Source: Bacillus sp. SM2101
Lineage (GTDB): Bacteria; Bacillota; Bacilli; Bacillales; SM2101
Direction of reading: 5' to 3'
Length of the DNA: 64,000 bases
Assembly: GCF_018588585.1 (NCBI RefSeq)
Contig: NZ_JAEUFG010000014.1
Span: 48,302 to 112,301, forward strand
The notes beneath the pieces are model-generated. The model made no database searches, was not told the DNA's origin, and saw nothing but the letters and a program-made list of their open reading frames with translations. Position 1 is the first letter of the stretch. Each line of letters starts with the position of its first letter. Shown piece by piece: positions 1-9,608 of this stretch. The translations under genes and the position numbers were made by a program.

Positions 1-1311
1 TGTCACAAATACATCAAGACCTCCACCACCAAAGGCAGGTTGAAAAGCTCCGGCTGTTGTCGGGAAATTCATTGAACTGGTATCGCCTGTCACAAACGCA
101 TTCCCTTGAGAATCTACTGCAATCCCACTTCCATTATCAGCTCCATCACCTCCTAAATACGTAGAGAAATCAAGAATAGTCCCCGTTGCATTTAACTTGG
201 TAACGAAGGCACTTTGTCCTCCCATTAACATCGTTTGAAATGCACCTACAGTTGTAGGAAAGTCCATTGACTGAGTATTGCCTGTAACAAAAGCATTCCC
301 TTGGGTATCCACTGTGATACTATTGGTGGTATCAATCCCATTCCCTCCAAGGTACGTAGAGTAAATTAGCGCGCTTCCAGTGGAATTAAATTTTGTCACA
401 AATATACTTTGTAATCCCATCAACATTGTTTGAAAGGCTCCTTGAGTCGTTGGAAAATCCATCGACCTAGTTACTCCAGTTACATACGCATTCCCTTGCG
501 AATCCACAGCAATACTTTCACCTATATCACCTAAACTGCCCCCAAGGTATGTGGAATATGAAAGCGTGGGATCAATGATTAAAGTGCGATTTGTGTCGTA
601 TGAATTGGGAAACTCATACCCAATAATTACTTTTCCATCGGAAATTGTATAACAATAGCGACATGTTATGTTTTTTCTTACTCCATTGTATGTTTGATAA
701 ACGATTGGCTTACGTTTGTTAAATGTCCCATATTCGGTGTGAAACATTAATGAGCCATCTGCACATAACTCAATTTGTTCCATTCCTTCACACAAAATTT
801 GAATATCTTCGATGTTTCCATGAGGATGCACAATAATATCATATTTTAATTCTCCCTTGTCGTCTTTCCATATCCAATCAATCCCTTGCCAAACATTTTT
901 GTACAAGAGTTCCTTGAACAAAGGAATTTCTGTTAGCCACTTCTTTGGGTTGTTTCCATAGATGAGATTAATAGTCCCTGAGTCCTTTGTTTTTCCTTCT
1001 AATATCATTTGATTAGAAGGGTTCAAAAACCTCCAATTTAGTGTAACTCCTTTAACAGTACTTTTTTGACTGGATTGATAAGGGGTTAGCTTACTTTTAA
1101 TTTGATTCTCAGTTAATTCATGTGCATCATTATAACCAAATAGTGTTAAAGATACCTTGTTGGTAAAAAATGCATAATGACATCCAGAATCTTTACAATA
1201 AAACTTAATTTGATCACCAACTTGCCCATGGTTTGGGAAAAATGTAAGTGGCAATTTCCTATACGATTGTAATAGGTTACTTTCTTGATGTTCGGATATA
1301 TTCTGTGACAA
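1..1311 (-). CDS. SBBP (beta-propeller) repeat protein, partial
   Basis: The frame is open to the left edge, so 437 N-terminal codons are visible and the C-terminus is missing. The first ~245 residues form the N-terminal domain usual in SBBP proteins (FFPNHGQVGDQIKFYCK near the start). From about residue 250 there are ~65-residue repeats, each with YSTYLGG, VDSQGNAYVTG and SMDFPTT blocks; two are complete and a third is cut by the edge. This is the SBBP beta-propeller pattern. The start is a TTG at 1309-1311, nine bases after GGAGG; the ATG beside that GGAGG is followed at once by a stop. No signal peptide is visible, so location is uncertain. Such proteins are thought to bind or scaffold, but the substrate is unknown. 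Confidence 0.88.
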   Translation of the reverse strand, partial: MSQNISEHQESNLLQSYRKLPLTFFPNHGQVGDQIKFYCKDSGCHYAFFTNKVSLTLFGYNDAHELTENQIKSKLTPYQSSQKSTVKGVTLNWRFLNPSNQMILEGKTKDSGTINLIYGNNPKKWLTEIPLFKELLYKNVWQGIDWIWKDDKGELKYDIIVHPHGNIEDIQILCEGMEQIELCADGSLMFHTEYGTFNKRKPIVYQTYNGVRKNITCRYCYTISDGKVIIGYEFPNSYDTNRTLIIDPTLSYSTYLGGSLGDIGESIAVDSQGNAYVTGVTRSMDFPTTQGAFQTMLMGLQSIFVTKFNSTGSALIYSTYLGGNGIDTTNSITVDTQGNAFVTGNTQSMDFPTTVGAFQTMLMGGQSAFVTKLNATGTILDFSTYLGGDGADNGSGIAVDSQGNAFVTGDTSSMNFPTTAGAFQPAFGGGGLDVFVT

Positions 1312-1576
1312 TTACGTCATCCTCCATTAATAGACATATTGTTTGTACATCATATGGATATATAAGTAGAAAGTGAGCTCATTTAAAGAAATTGTGTGAT
1401 TTCTACAAGCATAAAATACTAGGTTTTAAATTTCATAGTTAAATATAAGTCAGTTAATTAAAAGTATGAAAAAATTGTTTCGCAGAGTAAATAAAATATT
1501 CAATGAGTTGGAAAAAAATAGAATATTTTAGAATAATTAATATATAAATTGTCAGTTACAAATGTAGGAGTGTTTA

Positions 1577-1754
1577 ATGTCCGTTCCTGCTTTATTTAAT
1601 ATTGACTTTGCAGATGTTCAAGTGATAATGAGTAGCAAAGGTTCTACCTTGATGGGGATTAGTATATCTAAAGGAGAAAATAGAGCTGTTGAAGATGCAA
1701 AAAGAATAATTTCTAGTCCGTTATTAGAAACATCTTATTGAGGGTTCTAAGGGT
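1577..1754 (+). pseudogene. ftsZ: FtsZ C-terminal-domain fragment, frameshifted
   Basis: The ATG frame encodes 54 residues that follow the start of the FtsZ C-terminal domain: FNIDFADV, then IMSSKGSTLMGI, GENRAVEDAK and ISSPLLETS. These match the family's NLDFADVKTIMSN, GSALMGIG, GENRA and SSPLLE blocks. A stop follows at 1739-1741. Dropping one base near 1736 continues the match (TSIEGSKG, family TSIVGAQG). The GTPase domain and the rest of the C-terminal domain are absent. AGGAG precedes the ATG, probably by chance. A working ftsZ would be ~380 residues long, so this is debris of a duplicated or acquired ftsZ-like gene, with no expected function. Confidence 0.8.
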
Positions 1755-1886
1755 AACTGTCAACCTGAAAATGTTATTCAGCAATATGGTGCTTGAAGGG
1801 ACTAAGTTCCTAATAAATACTTGGGTATTGTGAATTATCTTTCTAGGCTCCCTAAAGTAGATCAAGGAAAAAAATGAATGATTGAT

Positions 1887-1928
1887 CTCTACTTATAAAA
1901 GCGTGAACGTGAACCTTTATAAGTAGAG
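1887..1928. repeat. Inverted repeat, 13-bp arms
   Basis: CTCTACTTATAAA (1887-1899) is exactly complementary to TTTATAAGTAGAG (1916-1928), with a 16-base loop. No U-run follows on either side, so terminator function is doubtful. It lies between the ftsZ fragment and the terminator of the minus-strand acetyltransferase. Confidence 0.5.
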
Positions 1929-1943
1929 TATATATTGGTTAAA

Positions 1944-1987
1944 AAAGGCTGTCTTTAGAAAATGTTCTAATATGCAAGACAACCTTT
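1944..1987 (-). terminator. Rho-independent terminator of the GNAT gene at 2014-2541
   Basis: Read on the minus strand, AAAGGTTGTCTT pairs with AAGACAGCCTTT (12 bp, one G-U), followed by further Ts. It sits 27 bases past the stop codon. Confidence 0.8.
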
Positions 1988-2013
1988 GTTATTAATGAAT
2001 AACACCTAGTTTT

Positions 2014-2541
2014 TTAATCTGAAAAAGCATTTGAATAATAAACAATACCTTGTACATTTTCAAGAGAGTTTTCTGTTATCTCCAGAGCCATAAACACTTC
2101 ATCAGGTACTTCAAATGGAGCTTCGATATTCCATAAACTAGCTGGTTTAAATCCAAACTTTGGATAATAATCTTTATGTCCTAAAACAATTACTGAACTG
2201 TAACCAAGCTCTTTTGCGTTTTTTAGCGCACTATGAATTAATTGGCTCCCAATGCCATTTTTCTGATACTCCGGTACAACAGAAAGTGGAGCTAGCACCA
2301 AAGAATCGACAGCGTTATCACCAGATCCGATTGTTATTTTAGATAACAGAATATGACCTACAATGTTATTGTTTCGATCTTTTGCAACTAATGAAAGTTC
2401 AGGTATAAATGCATTTGATTTTCTAATGCGATTTACAAGTATATGTTCTTTCTTATCACCTACATTTAAAAATGCTCTTTTAACAATTTCTTCAGTCAAT
2501 TTATATTCTTTAGAAATTTCTTGTTTAATCATGATATCCAT
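2014..2541 (-). CDS. GNAT N-acetyltransferase, YhbS-like
   Basis: A 175-residue GNAT-fold acetyl-CoA-dependent acyltransferase. Motif A is visible as VPEYQKNGIGSQLIHSAL, with the Q-x-x-G-x-G pyrophosphate loop, followed by GYSSVIVLGHKDYYPKFGF. The latter is typical of the YhbS/COG3153 subgroup. AGGAG lies seven bases before the ATG at 2541, which supports this start. The gene stands alone with its own terminator. The substrate cannot be read from the sequence; small amines, antibiotics or protein N-termini are possible for the family. It is one of eight apparently intact GNAT genes in the window. Confidence 0.88.
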   Translation of the reverse strand: MDIMIKQEISKEYKLTEEIVKRAFLNVGDKKEHILVNRIRKSNAFIPELSLVAKDRNNNIVGHILLSKITIGSGDNAVDSLVLAPLSVVPEYQKNGIGSQLIHSALKNAKELGYSSVIVLGHKDYYPKFGFKPASLWNIEAPFEVPDEVFMALEITENSLENVQGIVYYSNAFSD

Positions 2542-2994
2542 TTATAGTCTCCTCTTCTTTAGTGAATTACATTTTCTCTATTATTCTATAAATGGGCACT
2601 TTCTCAATGAACGAAGTCACTAAGAAAGTTTACATACCCTGCTCAAACATAAGTTTAACAAACAAAAACCTCCAATTTTAGTATGTACTCATCTTACAAT
2701 GTGATGTAGTACCTGTCTAGGTTCAGTGTATTTTAGAATTTTTTTAAAAATACCATTAGTAAATAATATGCTGAAATAGGAATATGTTGTAAAAGTATTA
2801 GTAAAAAAAGCATTGAGTCAACTATAGAGAAGTTCATCAGACTGGGGTATGTGATAAAAACATCTATTGGTTTACTGATAAAGCTTGTACACTTTAAGAG
2901 AAATTTTAAGTTGCTTTGAAAATGGCTGGAATATTACTAATCGTGAAATAAATTAATAAATAAATAATGACAAGTTTGTAGAGGGTGAGAAGAA
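2542..2994. other. Intergenic, no gene seen
   Basis: AT-rich spacer between the minus-strand GNAT gene and a broken plus-strand GNAT gene. It must hold the promoter of the former. No convincing RNA gene or repeat was recognised. Confidence 0.5.
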
Positions 2995-3413
2995 GTGGTA
3001 ATTGATTTTTTGTCAAATAAACCTGAGTATATACAAGAGGTTGCGGAAAAGACAAATAGTAAAATGGCTTTTGAAGATGTTTTAACATTCTTTTCAGGTA
3101 CTAAAAAGGATGAGTTACCTATTACACTAATTGCTTAGGTACAGTGTCAATATTTGAAAATGACTTAAAGACACAAAACATATATAAACCTTGGCTTGCT
3201 TCCTTATATACAAAACCCGAATATCGTGGCAAAGGGATAGGGCAAATAATGATAAAAACAACCTTAAACGTGGTTAGGGATTTAGGTTATAAAGAACTTT
3301 ATCTGCGCACTGAAAATGCTTCCCATTATTACAGAAATGGAGGATGGAGATATGCGAATACTGCTACTAATGATAAGAACGAAAAGGTTGATATTTTCAA
3401 ACATTTTTTTTGA
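2995..3413 (+). pseudogene. Frameshifted GNAT acetyltransferase
   Basis: Two adjacent frames make one GNAT protein. The first runs from GTG at 2995 (VIDFLSNKPEYIQEVAEKTN) to ELPITLIA and a stop at 3136-3138. The second continues as LGTVSIFENDLKTQ, WLASLYTKPEYRGKGIGQIM and HYYRNGGWRY to 3413. Homologues usually have roughly ten more residues between the two blocks, so a small deletion with loss of frame is inferred. Acetyl-CoA motif A (R-G-K-G-I-G) is intact. The internal ATG at 3144 has no good ribosome binding site, so expression of the C-terminal half alone is unlikely. Confidence 0.75.
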
Positions 3414-3489
3414 CTTGGATAAGTTCAAGTGTTTTTATATGGAATTTACCTCGGCTCGTTTATATGAAGCCATTGGTACATGATATCAA

Positions 3490-3757
3490 GGACCACGAAT
3501 GGACAAAGCTATCTGACATTAAGTAAAGAAATTAATGCAATAGAGTTTTTTTCTATACACAAACAACTGCCGATTCGCCTTCAAGAAAACTTATTAGTAA
3601 TGATGAAACGAAAGAAGAAGGATATATCTTTCCACTTTCTGAGATTGATAAAGTAGATGCTGTGTACTATGTAGAATTTGATGCGAAAAGAGTCTGGGAC
3701 AAAAAAGATTCATGGGATTCAGTTTTAGAACGTGCTCAATTAATTTGGCAGAAATAA
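3490..3757 (+). pseudogene. Degenerate ORF, unknown family
   Basis: A coding-like stretch without a start. One frame reads SYLTLSKEINAIEFFS; one frameshift later it continues as ADSPSRKLISNDETKEEGY, then FPLSEIDKVDAVYYVEFD and WDSVLERAQLIWQK, to TAA at 3755-3757. Composition and the acidic/aromatic pattern look like real protein, but no family was recognised. A hairpin at 3810 could be its former terminator. Confidence 0.5.
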
Positions 3758-3809
3758 CAATTTTCTCATGGTTGAAATATCTTTTGGAAGGTATTATTAT
3801 TACACAAAA

Positions 3810-3845
3810 TGACGCCTTTCTCGAAGAAGTGCGTCTTTCTTTATT
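3810..3845 (+). terminator. Hairpin terminator
   Basis: GACGC (3812-3816) pairs with GCGTC (3832-3836), followed by TTTCTTTATT. A similar element, ending in GCGTCTTTCTTTAT, lies at 24580, so this may be a repeated terminator-type sequence. Confidence 0.55.
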
Positions 3846-4066
3846 GAGGGAGATTGCTGAAGGTCGAAGAAAATATTAGAAATGAATTTTGTAATTAGCG
3901 TAACCATGTTAGCTTAATAATCCTCTATGGTAAGATAAAATTTAGCATATAAATTTAGGAGATTAGGAGAATAAGATAATATTTAATCAATAGTATTCTT
4001 AATGAAGAATACCAATAATGGATAAGAGTTAGTATTTAGAAAGAAAAATAACTGAGGAGTGGTTTT
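3846..4066 (+). promoter_or_regulatory. Upstream region of the M20 amidohydrolase
   Basis: AT-rich spacer ending in GAGGAG, seven bases before the ATG at 4067. It should carry the promoter. No operator could be singled out. Confidence 0.4.
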
Positions 4067-5365
4067 ATGTCCAGTACATTTCTAAAGAATATTACCCCGA
4101 CATTGATCGAATGGCGGCGTAGTTTGCACGCTTTACCTGAATTGGGATTTATGGAATACATCACTACATACAGACTAGGAAAAGAGCTAGAGAAGATGGG
4201 GTTTAACCTTTATATTGGCAAAGAAGTACTCCTAGAAGGCTCACGTATGGGGGTGCCTTCCATCGCTGATCTTGAGTCACATGAGAAAAAGGCTTTAGAC
4301 TGGGGTGTAGAAGAGTCGTGGCTAGATAAAATGCGGGGAGGCAATACAGGACTTGTTGCGACATGGGACTCAGGTAAAAAGGGTGAACATATTGGATTTC
4401 GATTTGATATAGATGCATTACCGGTAAACGAATCCACCGATTCAACTCATCTGCCATTAAAGAATCAATTTGTTTCTAATGAAGAAAACGTTATGCACGC
4501 TTGTGGTCATGACGGGCATGCAGCTATTGGACTGGGAGTGGCAAAGTATATTTCATCTCATAATGACGAGCTAAAAGGTAGATTTACTCTTCTATTCCAG
4601 CCAGCTGAAGAAGGAGGGAGAGGGGCTAGAGCAATGACTGCTAAAGGGTGGCTCGATGATGTCGATTATTTTTATTCCGGACACATAGGCATTCAATCAT
4701 TACCCGTTGGAACGATTGCAGCAACAACACAAGGTTTTCTTGCTTCAACCAAATTCAATGTCTATTTTAAAGGAGTTTCCTCTCATGCTGGCATGAATCC
4801 AGAGCTTGGAAAAAATGCGTTATTAGCTGCAACAACTGCTGCTAATCATCTGTATGGAATCCCGCGCCACCATGATGGTATAACCCGCGTGAATGTAGGG
4901 AGAATGACTGCTGGAAGCGGGCGGAACATTATCCCAGAGGACAGCTATATGGAAATAGAAGTACGGGGAGAAACGGCTCAGATTGCAGTTTATATGGCTG
5001 AGAAAGCTACACAGATTATTCAAGCGGCAGCACATATGCATGATGTTTCCTACACGATTGAGGAAGTAGGCGTTACAGAAGTAGTTGTTTGTGATGATGC
5101 ACTCATACCAAAAATAACTGATTGGTGTTCGTCAAGTGAGTTTATTAAAGAAGTATTGCCAGTAGTGTCAGTGTCTGGCTCAGAAGATGTCAGCTTCATG
5201 ATGAATCGAGTACAAGAGCATGGGGGCAAAGCTACATATATGCTCTTTGGCACTGAACTTGATTATCCTCATCATCACCCTCGATTTAATTTCCAGGAAG
5301 AAACTTTATTAGCTGCGACTGAGGCATATATTTGTATTTTAAATGGGGGATCTAGAGATGTTTGA
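4067..5365 (+). CDS. M20 family amidohydrolase (AbgA-like)
   Basis: A 432-residue metal-dependent amidase/peptidase of family M20D, closest in layout to AbgA (p-aminobenzoyl-glutamate hydrolase subunit A). The N-terminal block EWRRSLHALPELGFMEY is typical. The metal-binding motif HACGHDGH is at residues 144-151 and the catalytic-Glu motif QPAEEGG near 178-184. A C-terminal HHHPRF block supplies a further metal ligand. The dimerisation domain lies between. It is cytoplasmic, with no signal sequence. The start ATG has GAGGAG seven bases upstream. It stands alone, followed by a terminator; no AbgB or AbgT partner is nearby, so the substrate could be another N-acyl amino acid. Confidence 0.9.
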   Translation: MSSTFLKNITPTLIEWRRSLHALPELGFMEYITTYRLGKELEKMGFNLYIGKEVLLEGSRMGVPSIADLESHEKKALDWGVEESWLDKMRGGNTGLVATWDSGKKGEHIGFRFDIDALPVNESTDSTHLPLKNQFVSNEENVMHACGHDGHAAIGLGVAKYISSHNDELKGRFTLLFQPAEEGGRGARAMTAKGWLDDVDYFYSGHIGIQSLPVGTIAATTQGFLASTKFNVYFKGVSSHAGMNPELGKNALLAATTAANHLYGIPRHHDGITRVNVGRMTAGSGRNIIPEDSYMEIEVRGETAQIAVYMAEKATQIIQAAAHMHDVSYTIEEVGVTEVVVCDDALIPKITDWCSSSEFIKEVLPVVSVSGSEDVSFMMNRVQEHGGKATYMLFGTELDYPHHHPRFNFQEETLLAATEAYICILNGGSRDV

Positions 5366-6013
5366 AAAACAAAATTATTATAGGTGTAGGACTACTACAA
5401 AAGTCGTTTTCAGCATATCACCGCCTTCTGAGCACTTTATGTGAAGTACTAAAATATGTATGAAAAGTAAGTTGCCTTTTGATATTTTTAAAATCTCCAT
5501 AAAAGTGTTAAGTTAATAGAAATAATTTTGTCAGGAATAACACTGATACAATCATGTTTAGAAAAAGCCTAATTTCTCAATTATCATACTGAGAGGTCGG
5601 GCTTTTTAGTATGTATTGTTTATTAACGTTGTATTCCGTATTCTCCTGAAGCTAACCGCAAGTGATTCAATTAATAATCTTTAATTTCCTAGATTATTCG
5701 GTTGCCTCCCATGTCCCAATTTCGATAGCGGTTTAAATTTGTTACTTAAGTCACCACCAGAAATGACTTAAGCTACATGTTTAAAATATAAAACCTCCTT
5801 ATGATAAACAATATAGGATCCAAAACAATGAATATTTACTAAGTTCGGCATCATACATGTACTGTCTTAAATCTATTTTTTGATCAATATCAATGATATT
5901 TTTCTACCAAACCTAAAATTAGCACACTATACCTGATATTTCACGGTTATCGATAACTTTCAACAAATAATCATATCACTAATATAAATATTCATTATAA
6001 GGAGAGGATTTTT
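5366..6013. other. Intergenic with one terminator
   Basis: Apart from the terminator at 5562-5608 nothing coding was recognised. The last ~100 bases carry the upstream region and GGAGAGG of the SRPBCC gene. Confidence 0.5.
5562..5608 (+). terminator. Terminator, probably of the M20 gene
   Basis: AAAAAGCC pairs with GGGCTTTTT across an inner TTTCTCA/TGAGAG stem, followed by Ts. Confidence 0.65.
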
Positions 6014-6499
6014 TTGACACCTTCAGTAAATAGTTCACTATTTAAAAATATTACTATTAATTCTCCAGTAGATCTTGTTTGGCACGCATGGACGATTTCT
6101 GATAGAGTGTCTAAATGGTTTGCACCAAAAGCTGTAATTGAACTGAAAAAAGGTGGAGCATTTGAGTTATATTTTGAATCTAGGGATATTGAATGTATGA
6201 ATACAAAAGGCTGTAAAATAAAGAGATTTGTACCTAAACAACAGTTAGAATTCACTTGGAAAGGTCCAGATCAATTTGCCTCCATTATGAACAATCAAGA
6301 TGATCTGACACTTGTAAATATTCTTTTTGAAAAAGAAGAAGAGAAAACTAACATTTTAGTTGAACATTATGGATGGGGGTACGGAGAATTTTGGGAAGAA
6401 GCATATAAATGGCATGAGAAAGCATGGCAAGATGTCCTCGGAAGCCTTAAATCTGCATTAGAGCAGGGGAAAGGCGAGCTTTGTTGTCAACCAGAGTAA
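6014..6499 (+). CDS. SRPBCC / AHSA1-like domain protein
   Basis: A 161-residue START-like (SRPBCC, Aha1-C) protein. The opening strand SLFKNITINSPVDLVWHAW, the WFAPKAVIELKKGGAFELYF block and the C-terminal helix ending WHEKAWQDVLGSLKSALEQG are characteristic. The fold makes a hydrophobic ligand pocket; bacterial members are ligand-binding stress proteins of mostly unknown role. The start is TTG at 6014, following GGAGAGG. It is a single gene, 79 bases before the Kelch gene on the same strand. A separate AGAGG precedes that gene, so co-transcription is possible but unproven. Confidence 0.8.
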   Translation: MTPSVNSSLFKNITINSPVDLVWHAWTISDRVSKWFAPKAVIELKKGGAFELYFESRDIECMNTKGCKIKRFVPKQQLEFTWKGPDQFASIMNNQDDLTLVNILFEKEEEKTNILVEHYGWGYGEFWEEAYKWHEKAWQDVLGSLKSALEQGKGELCCQPE

Positions 6500-6578
6500 A
6501 CAGATTACATATAGTAAAATATTACATTGGAAAGTCAATTGATATAAAAAATATATTATTTGAGAGGAATTTTTAAAC

Positions 6579-7754
6579 ATGAAATTAACTAAGAAACTAT
6601 TTATGTCATTAATCATAGCAATAACAATGTTGTTATCAGTATCATTGTTACCTAGCTTTGCTGAAGGTAGCTGGGACACAGTTTCTACAATGCCTACCGA
6701 ACGAATAAATTTTGGGATTGAAATAGTAAATGGGAAATTTTATGCTATTGGAGGTTCGAATGCTAACGGGGATTTAGATACTGTTGAAGAATATGATCCG
6801 GAAACAAACACGTGGGAAAAGCGAGCGAGTATGCCAACAAATAGATACGCATTTGAGGTTGCGACAGTAAAGAGGAAAATATATGCTATTGGAGGCTTTA
6901 ATTCTATTGGGGATTTAAATACTGTTGAAGAATATGATCCGGAAACAAATACGTGGGAAAAGCGATCAAGCATGCCAACAAATAGATACGCATTTGAAGT
7001 TGCAACAGTAAATGAGAAAATATATGCTATTGGAGGCTTTAATAATACCGGTGAATATTTAGATACTGTTGAAGAATATGATCCGGAAACAGCCATGTGG
7101 GAAACAAAAACGAGTATGCCAACAAATAGATACGCATTTGAAGTTGTAACAGTAAATGGGAAAATATATGCTATTGGAGGCTATCGATATAATAATATTA
7201 TCGCAAAATTTTTAGATGCTGTTGAAGAATATAATCCAGAAACAGACACATGGGAAACAAAAACGAGTATGCCAACAAATAGATATGGATTAGAAGTTGT
7301 AACAATAAATGGGAAAATATATGCTATTGGAGGCTATAATAATAATGGTGAATATTTAGATACCGTTGAAGAATATAATCCGGAAACGAACACGTGGGAA
7401 ACAAAAACAAGTATGCCAACAAATAGATACGCATTTGAAGTTGTAAAATCAAATGGGAAAATATATGTTATTGGAGGCTTTAATAATGTCGGTGAATATT
7501 TAGATACTGTTGAAGAATATGATCCGATAACAAACAGCTGGGAAACAAAAACGAGTATGCCAACAAATAGATACGCATTTGAAGTTGTAGCAACAGACGG
7601 GAAAATCTATACTATAGGCGGAATAAATGGTGTTAATTCATATGTTAATTCAGTAGAAGCTTATACACTAGCTTATGAACCAGTCAAAACAAACCCTACC
7701 AAACTATTAGCAAATTCAGGAGGCTCACTACTAAATCTTATACACAGGTGCTGA
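6579..7754 (+). CDS. Secreted Kelch-repeat protein
   Basis: A 391-residue protein with a clear signal peptide (KKLF, a hydrophobic core, cleavage near SFAEG). It has about seven Kelch repeats of ~47-52 residues, each with YAIGG, TVEEYDPETNTWE and SMPTNRYAFEVV. These would fold as an extracellular beta-propeller. The repeats are nearly identical at DNA level, so recombination and copy-number change are likely. After the last repeat the protein ends abruptly (LLNLIHRC). Related Bacillus proteins often carry FN3 or anchor domains there, so this one may be truncated. GAGAGG precedes the ATG. The role is probably adhesion or carbohydrate binding, by inference only. Confidence 0.87.
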   Translation: MKLTKKLFMSLIIAITMLLSVSLLPSFAEGSWDTVSTMPTERINFGIEIVNGKFYAIGGSNANGDLDTVEEYDPETNTWEKRASMPTNRYAFEVATVKRKIYAIGGFNSIGDLNTVEEYDPETNTWEKRSSMPTNRYAFEVATVNEKIYAIGGFNNTGEYLDTVEEYDPETAMWETKTSMPTNRYAFEVVTVNGKIYAIGGYRYNNIIAKFLDAVEEYNPETDTWETKTSMPTNRYGLEVVTINGKIYAIGGYNNNGEYLDTVEEYNPETNTWETKTSMPTNRYAFEVVKSNGKIYVIGGFNNVGEYLDTVEEYDPITNSWETKTSMPTNRYAFEVVATDGKIYTIGGINGVNSYVNSVEAYTLAYEPVKTNPTKLLANSGGSLLNLIHRC

Positions 7755-7918
7755 AAAACTAAATTGTGTAACGACCCACAACATCAAGTGGCACATATAA
7801 ACTAGATAGTAAAGTTTTATAGATACAAACGTATGATGTTATAACATCATTTATCAGGAAGAGCCAACAATTAACATAAAATATACTTAATTGAAAGTGG
7901 TAATAGATATAAATAGAG

Positions 7919-7953
7919 AGCTGCTAATGGGCAAAGAGAGCTCCTTAGCAGCT
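7919..7953 (-). terminator. Hairpin at the 3' end of the MBL gene
   Basis: AGCTGCTAA (7919-7927) pairs with TTAGCAGCT (7945-7953). It lies ten bases beyond the minus-strand stop. The T-run is weak. Confidence 0.55.
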
Positions 7954-7963
7954 ATAGACAAAT

Positions 7964-8827
7964 TTAGTGATGTGCTTTTTCTTTCATTGATTTATTCCCA
8001 TTAACAAAGCCACCTATAAAAAAGGATTCAGCTTCAGAAGGTGGTCTTTTATATGTAGCGGTAAATTTCCTTTTTGCTTCTTCAACCGAAGTACCCTTTT
8101 CTACTATATTTCCAGTGGATTTTAATTGATGCCAAAACCCGTCCATTTCTTCTTTATCACAAATACTTTCATGAGAACAAAAATAGTATTCGATATCATT
8201 TTTCTCAATTTTATCTATCATTGGAAATAATTTTTCTTTTGTAAAAACATAATCACCGTTATACCTTCCGTTATAGACACAGTCCCCTAAGAAAATTACT
8301 TTTTCCTCAGGAATATAAATAACTGTTGATTCCAGAGTATGATCTCCTCCAACATCGTTTATGATGCAATTAATGCCACCTAAATCTATTGCCATGCTTC
8401 CTTTGTATGTTATATCCAAGTCTCCTATAAGGAAGCTATCCCTTTCTGGAATTTCTTTCTTTATACAACTAATCTCAAATTCATTTAAGATACCATTCTG
8501 AAGGTATACTTCTAAAGAAGCATCATCCCACTTCATATTTCTCATTTCTTCTAGTTTTATTTTCGTATTTTCATGACCTATAGTTGTTAAATTCATCTCT
8601 TTTATACCGAATACGTGATCGAAATGCCAGTGAGTGATTACTAAATATTTGACTGGTGGAATATTCAAAGATTTTACTTCGGCTAAAAACTCTTTAGCAT
8701 GTTGTGGAGAATTTCCTGAATCAACAATTAAACTGTATTTATCACCGCATACAAGTCCTAATATAGGTCTGTCAGTGTCATTATTATGAGGCATGTAATA
8801 AATTCTCTCTGTTAGTTTTTTAAGCAT
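7964..8827 (-). CDS. MBL-fold metallo-hydrolase
   Basis: A 287-residue metallo-beta-lactamase-fold hydrolase. The metal motif H-x-H-x-D-H is HWHFDH at residues 66-71. Further ligands are likely in GGDHTLEST, GDCVYNG and the late CSHES. The N-terminal VDSGNSPQHAKEF strand-turn is typical. There is no signal peptide, so it is probably a cytoplasmic Zn hydrolase acting on a small ester, thioester or lactone rather than a secreted beta-lactamase. Only a weak GGGGAAAG precedes the ATG at 8827. It is a single gene with a hairpin downstream. Confidence 0.87.
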   Translation of the reverse strand: MLKKLTERIYYMPHNNDTDRPILGLVCGDKYSLIVDSGNSPQHAKEFLAEVKSLNIPPVKYLVITHWHFDHVFGIKEMNLTTIGHENTKIKLEEMRNMKWDDASLEVYLQNGILNEFEISCIKKEIPERDSFLIGDLDITYKGSMAIDLGGINCIINDVGGDHTLESTVIYIPEEKVIFLGDCVYNGRYNGDYVFTKEKLFPMIDKIEKNDIEYYFCSHESICDKEEMDGFWHQLKSTGNIVEKGTSVEEAKRKFTATYKRPPSEAESFFIGGFVNGNKSMKEKAHH

Positions 8828-9400
8828 GTTCTTTCCCCTTTTTTAAAATGATAAACTTCCAAGTATATAATTTGGAAATCTATTCATTTTATTTTAATAC
8901 TTAGATGAAACAAAAAACACCATCTTTACAAAAAAGTTATCTTATTTCCTCCAAATGGATACTTAGCTTAATAATTATTATATAAAAACAACACTGACAA
9001 CATTATGTCAGCGTTCTATCAAAAAATACTGTACGTCGCTGATTAATGTAAGTATATAAGATTTAGGGTGTTCTCGTGGATTTGAAGGAAGCCACTTTAA
9101 TTAAAAACACTAGTGATAAAAAGTTACGTATCTTTTATAATACAGCTAAGTTAATTTTCAACAGTATTAGCTTTTGTGATTATTCATAAAAAATATTATA
9201 GTTAAATGAAACCCCTGCCAGATTGATGTCGGAGTTCGTTATGACCTATATCAAAAATTTTGAATAGTAGAACAGTCATTTGGGGACGTAATACCATTCC
9301 CCTTTTTAGAAATTATAAGCATTTCATTTTACGTATTGTAATATCGAATGACTATTTTGTAATCTAGGAGTAGTTTGTTATACATAAGGAACTAATCAAG
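8828..9400. other. Long intergenic region
   Basis: No gene recognised. It contains a small hairpin CTGACA/TGTCAG at 8994-9011 and short T-rich stretches. The right end leads into a decayed ORF and then the first small-protein cassette. Confidence 0.5.
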
Positions 9401-9485
9401 ATGATTGAAATAACACATATCGTTATGAATGAAGATACTCGGGAATTAACATGTAGAGAAAAATGTAGTCAATGAAAAAATATAA
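9401..9485 (+). pseudogene. Decayed ORF linked to cassette 1
   Basis: ATG frame MIEITHIVMNEDTRELTCRE, then a stop at 9473-9475. A -1 shift continues as KNVVNEKI. A related fragment sits at 63024 in the same position relative to cassette 3. Family unknown. Confidence 0.45.
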
Positions 9486-9608
9486 GTTAGATTGAAATAT
9501 AAACTTTTGTATCACGTTGAATATTATAAATAAATACCCTTCAATTATTATCAATATATTCATATAAACGTAAGAAAAGCATAGCATTTTAAAGAATACT
9601 ACATACTA

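Noticed and set aside
6740..7096. 118-codon minus-strand frame
   Set aside because: Mirror of the Kelch repeats; codon pattern and coding evidence belong to the plus strand.
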